Shown in pieces: positions 12,610 through 15,093 of a stretch of DNA of 15,093 nucleotides. Under the pieces are notes generated by a model. That model ran no database searches and had not been told where the DNA came from. It saw only the letters and a list, made by a program, of their open reading frames with translations. This DNA is from Methanobacteriota archaeon (lineage in GTDB: Archaea; Halobacteriota; Methanosarcinia; Methanosarcinales; Methanoperedenaceae): assembly GCA_018899795.1 (NCBI GenBank), contig JAHIHJ010000357.1, forward strand, positions 1 to 15,093, read 5' to 3'. Positions within the stretch are counted from its first letter, which is position 1. Every line of letters starts with the position of its first letter. The position numbers and the translations under genes are program-made.

Positions 12610-14289
12610 ATGAATTTCTGTCCAAATTGTGGTGGAAAAAAAGAAATTGAAAATGCAAAATTCTGTCCTAACTGCGGATTTAATTTTCAAGATACAAAGA
12701 TTAATGAAGAACCCAGAATCCAAATAGAATCAGATACCAAAATAATGCAGAAGTCTTCAACTCCACAAGTTGTTGATGAGGACGAAACCGAAGAGTCTGA
12801 ATATAATGCTAAAAATGCATATGCCTTGGGATTCAAATTTGAGGATACAGTTGAGGAAATTTTAAAAGCTAAAGGATACTCTACCCAACGAAGGCTTAGA
12901 TTGGATGGTCAAAAAGGAAAATCTGAAATTGATATTCTTGCGATTAAGAAATATAAAGGAAAAGAAAAAAGGATTGCCGTTGAATGTAAGAACCACACAA
13001 ATTCGGTTTCGGTTAAAGATATTAGAGATTTTGTTTCAAAATTGGAAGACCTCCAGATTCGAAACGGTCTTTTTGTAGCATATAGTGATTTTTCGAGCGA
13101 AGCGGAGTCATGGGGTGAAAATGCCTGTCTCGAATTATGGGATGGCGACACTGTATCTGAGAAGTTTTATGAACTAAGTGTCGGGAGGCTTAAAGTTGGA
13201 GATAAAGTTGACTTTAAATACTACTTGCCCGTCAAAATTGACTATAATTATGCAACAAATCTTGATTTTGAAAATAAAAACAAAATTGAAATTTCTAGAG
13301 CAAAGTTGATATGGAGACCGTTTTACAAAGTATTTTACGAACTCAACTCTGTTCAGACAGATCCCATAAAAAGAAAACACAGAATAACAGATTCAGGATT
13401 CAATATTGTCGATGGTTTAATGAAAAGTCAAAAGAAACAAAAAAATATCGTGAGTGATACTATTAAATCGATATCTTTTGGTCTTATAGGCAAATCTGCT
13501 GAAGAAAAGAAAGAAGATAAGGAAAGGGGTATCCTTAAAAAAGAGCTTCGCCAGAATCCAGATAAGGATTATTCTATGACACAACAAGATAATTATAAAG
13601 TAATCAAGCACAAGCCACAGATTAGTGAAGTTGTTGCAAGGGGAGAAACGATTGACTATGTTGTGGAAAAAAATACAGAGACGATAGAGTATGAAGTTCC
13701 GACAAAAAAGAGGAAAAGAAAGGATGATGATGACTTTGACTTTGAACTGCCTGATATTAAAGAATACACTTTAAAACCATCACGAAAAGATGTCACCATA
13801 AATGAAATTCAGCTTATTCATGTACCTAAATGGGAAGTAGAATTTGAAAGTGGAGATTACACATATATCAGGGTTATATCTGCTAACGGTGGAACCATTA
13901 TTGCTGATAATATTACAAACTGCAATAAACACTTGCTCAAAGATTTCATAAAAAAGAAAAATGTTGCTGTTTGTGATGTTTGCGGAAAAGCTCTTTGCAA
14001 AGACCACATTGTTAAATGTCCGACCTGTGCCGCTTTGCGATGTGAAGCCCACAGCATTCAATGCATGAGCTGCAAGACTATATTTTGTTCAGAACACATA
14101 ATAAATAAATGTGCTGAATGTGGAGAAGCTGTTTGTGATGCATGTCTGCAAAAGTGTCCCATTTGTGGAGATAATCACTGCAATAAGCATATGACTAAAT
14201 GTGCAAAATGTGGAAAAGTCATTTGTACATCATGCACACGAAAAGAAGGTAGTTTAATCTTCAAGAAAACAATATGCAATAACTGCTAG
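12610..14289 (+). CDS. Zinc-ribbon, Mrr-like restriction endonuclease-fold protein with six-unit Cys/His array
   Basis: A 559-residue protein of unknown role. Residues 1-22 are a zinc ribbon (C4, C7, C19, C22). Residues about 70-190 are a PD-(D/E)xK nuclease domain of Mrr type: helix glutamate E78 in LGFKFEDTVEEIL, catalytic D108 in KSEIDILA, E125 and K127 in RIAVECKNH. All catalytic positions are intact, so DNA cleavage is plausible. A middle region (about 195-450) has a WRPFYKVFYEL strand and a basic/acidic linker (KKRKRKDDDDFDFELPD). Residues 455-542 repeat C-x2-C-x4-C-x2-(H/C)-x3-4 six times (CDVCGKALCKDH, CPTCAALRCEAH, CMSCKTIFCSEH, CAECGEAVCDAC, CPICGDNHCNKH, CAKCGKVICTSC), followed by a last CxxC at the terminus. 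It has its own promoter, is AT-rich, and precedes a nucleotidyltransferase-HEPN pair. A defence or nucleic-acid surveillance role is inference. Confidence 0.82.
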   Translation: MNFCPNCGGKKEIENAKFCPNCGFNFQDTKINEEPRIQIESDTKIMQKSSTPQVVDEDETEESEYNAKNAYALGFKFEDTVEEILKAKGYSTQRRLRLDGQKGKSEIDILAIKKYKGKEKRIAVECKNHTNSVSVKDIRDFVSKLEDLQIRNGLFVAYSDFSSEAESWGENACLELWDGDTVSEKFYELSVGRLKVGDKVDFKYYLPVKIDYNYATNLDFENKNKIEISRAKLIWRPFYKVFYELNSVQTDPIKRKHRITDSGFNIVDGLMKSQKKQKNIVSDTIKSISFGLIGKSAEEKKEDKERGILKKELRQNPDKDYSMTQQDNYKVIKHKPQISEVVARGETIDYVVEKNTETIEYEVPTKKRKRKDDDDFDFELPDIKEYTLKPSRKDVTINEIQLIHVPKWEVEFESGDYTYIRVISANGGTIIADNITNCNKHLLKDFIKKKNVAVCDVCGKALCKDHIVKCPTCAALRCEAHSIQCMSCKTIFCSEHIINKCAECGEAVCDACLQKCPICGDNHCNKHMTKCAKCGKVICTSCTRKEGSLIFKKTICNNC

Positions 14290-14313
14290 TTTAATGCATC
14301 CAAGGTAAAACAA

Positions 14314-14754
14314 ATGAAATCAGAGCTCATATATGAATTAACAACCGTCCTTAAAAGGAAGTTTAAACAGGACATATTATCTGTTGTTTTATTTGGTTCC
14401 ATAGTTAAAGGTACCTCCACAGCCACTTCCGATATAGATGTTCTCGTAGTTAGTAGTGCTCCTATGAATGACTGGAGGGCCCGTGACAAATTGATCCTTG
14501 ACCTCACAGAGGATATTGAACTAAAATATGCCACTCCAATTCACATGATTATTGTAAATAAAGATGAAATATCACATGCAATAGAATCGGTCTATCCATT
14601 GATGCTGGAAATCTACCAAACAAATGAAATTATCTACGACAAAGAGAACTTCTTTAAGAATATATTAGCAGATTTCAAGAAGAACATCCATCGATGGCAT
14701 GCTGAAAAAATCGAAGAAGGAGTATGGAAAATCCCTGGTCTGGCGGTGATATGA
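14314..14754 (+). CDS. Minimal nucleotidyltransferase (MNT), probable MntA-like antitoxin
   Basis: A 146-residue DNA polymerase beta-superfamily nucleotidyltransferase. The core motif is LFGSIVKGTSTATSDIDVLV: G28-S29, ten residues, then D40-I41-D42, the GS-x10-DxD metal and nucleotide site. In HEPN/MNT modules such proteins silence the partner RNase by AMP transfer. The third acidic residue expected on the following strand is not obvious: the candidate strand reads TPIHMIIVN, with histidine where aspartate is common. A longer C-terminal tail (FKKNIHRWHAEKIEEGVWKI) follows. The start ATG at 14314 has AAGGT 8 nt upstream. The stop is separated by a single base from the next ATG, so the two genes form an operon. 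It starts 24 nt after the Mrr-like gene and may be co-transcribed with it. Confidence 0.82.
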   Translation: MKSELIYELTTVLKRKFKQDILSVVLFGSIVKGTSTATSDIDVLVVSSAPMNDWRARDKLILDLTEDIELKYATPIHMIIVNKDEISHAIESVYPLMLEIYQTNEIIYDKENFFKNILADFKKNIHRWHAEKIEEGVWKIPGLAVI

Positions 14755-14755
14755 T

Positions 14756-15093
14756 ATGGTTGATGCAAAACAGATTTTTGACGCTTTGATGTTAGAGGCA
14801 CAATCTGACATTCGGTCTGCAAAATTGTTACTGGATGGAACAGAATTCAGCAGGTCTATATATCATTCCCAGCAGGCGGTTGAAAAAGGCATGAAAGCAA
14901 GTCTTGTTTTAACAGGGATTGTAATAACAGATGACCACTGGGTATCAGACAGGTTTATCAAAGCTTTCCCTGAGATGCCAAACATATCTAATCTAATACG
15001 TGATGCAAAATATCTGGAGAGACAGGCAACAAAATCAAGATATCCGCTATTTACAAGTACAGATAGACCAATATGGATTCCGTCACGGGAATA
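14756..15093 (+). CDS. HEPN domain protein, 3' end cut by window
   Basis: Begins ATGGTTGATGCAAAACAG at 14756, one base after the nucleotidyltransferase stop, with GGTGAT (14745-14750) as ribosome site. The 112 visible residues include EAQSDIRSAKLLLDGTEFSR, then SIYHSQQAVEKGMKASLVLT, the PF05168-type HEPN signature (Y-H-x-QQAxEKxxKA), and later ATKSRYPLF, resembling the C-terminal RYP of that family. The frame stays open to the window edge and a typical member of 125-140 residues would end shortly after. HEPN proteins paired with MNT proteins act as RNase toxins. The RxxxxH active-site string of HepT is not clearly seen here, so toxicity is uncertain. The pair is the last part of the accessory stretch. 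Confidence 0.82.
   Translation, partial: MVDAKQIFDALMLEAQSDIRSAKLLLDGTEFSRSIYHSQQAVEKGMKASLVLTGIVITDDHWVSDRFIKAFPEMPNISNLIRDAKYLERQATKSRYPLFTSTDRPIWIPSRE

Overview
The window reads as archaeal DNA, most likely from a methanogen-related euryarchaeon (Methanosarcinales-like; an ANME-2d/Methanoperedens-type genome is a guess from memory, not a search result). The reasons are a class I lysyl-tRNA synthetase, an archaeal-type CoaD, an archaeal LeuD-type isomerase subunit, the anaerobic cobalamin pathway, AT-rich TATA-like promoter elements, and dense overlapping operons. Both ends are cut inside genes.

Layout. (1) 1-4217, plus strand: a copper-handling operon with the 3' part of a Cu(I)-exporting P1B-ATPase (copA), a two-helix small membrane protein, and a composite protein made of a degenerate HMA domain, a degenerate linker of about 22-residue repeats, an intact HMA domain, a TauE/SafE-like membrane core and a C-terminal cupredoxin. 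(2) 4239-6266: lysS (minus) and coaD (plus), divergent over 66 bp. (3) 6267-6823: decayed mobile DNA, namely an internally deleted tnpB with its right-end hairpin, next to a short inverted repeat. (4) 6824-7730: leuD and a convergent small membrane protein sharing a perfect 9-bp hairpin between them. (5) 7892-11931: cbiT, a cbiL-cbiF fusion, cbiG, cbiH and cbiC, every junction overlapping. (6) 11928-12445: a two-gene toxin-antitoxin-like cassette joined to cbiC by an ATGA overlap, followed by a second, broken copy of the cbiC 3' end. (7) 12610-15093: an AT-rich accessory stretch with a zinc-ribbon/Mrr-like nuclease carrying a six-unit Cys/His array, then a nucleotidyltransferase-HEPN pair cut by the window end.

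How the genes work together. The cbi genes carry out corrin-ring methylations (C20, C17, C11, C15), ring-A delactonisation and the final methyl migration. cbiE, cbiD, cbiJ and the amidases are not here. The copper genes would bind Cu(I) and export it or hand it on. The most unusual region is the cbiC 3' end. A 69-position imperfect direct repeat of it (44 bp of this nearly identical) brackets the toxin-antitoxin-like genes so tightly that the first copy supplies the purine-rich stretch before the first cassette gene and the second copy supplies the stop codon of the second. This looks like a minimal cassette captured at a protein-gene terminus, which leaves it co-transcribed with cobalamin synthesis.

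All names come from motif recognition by eye. No database search or alignment program was run.
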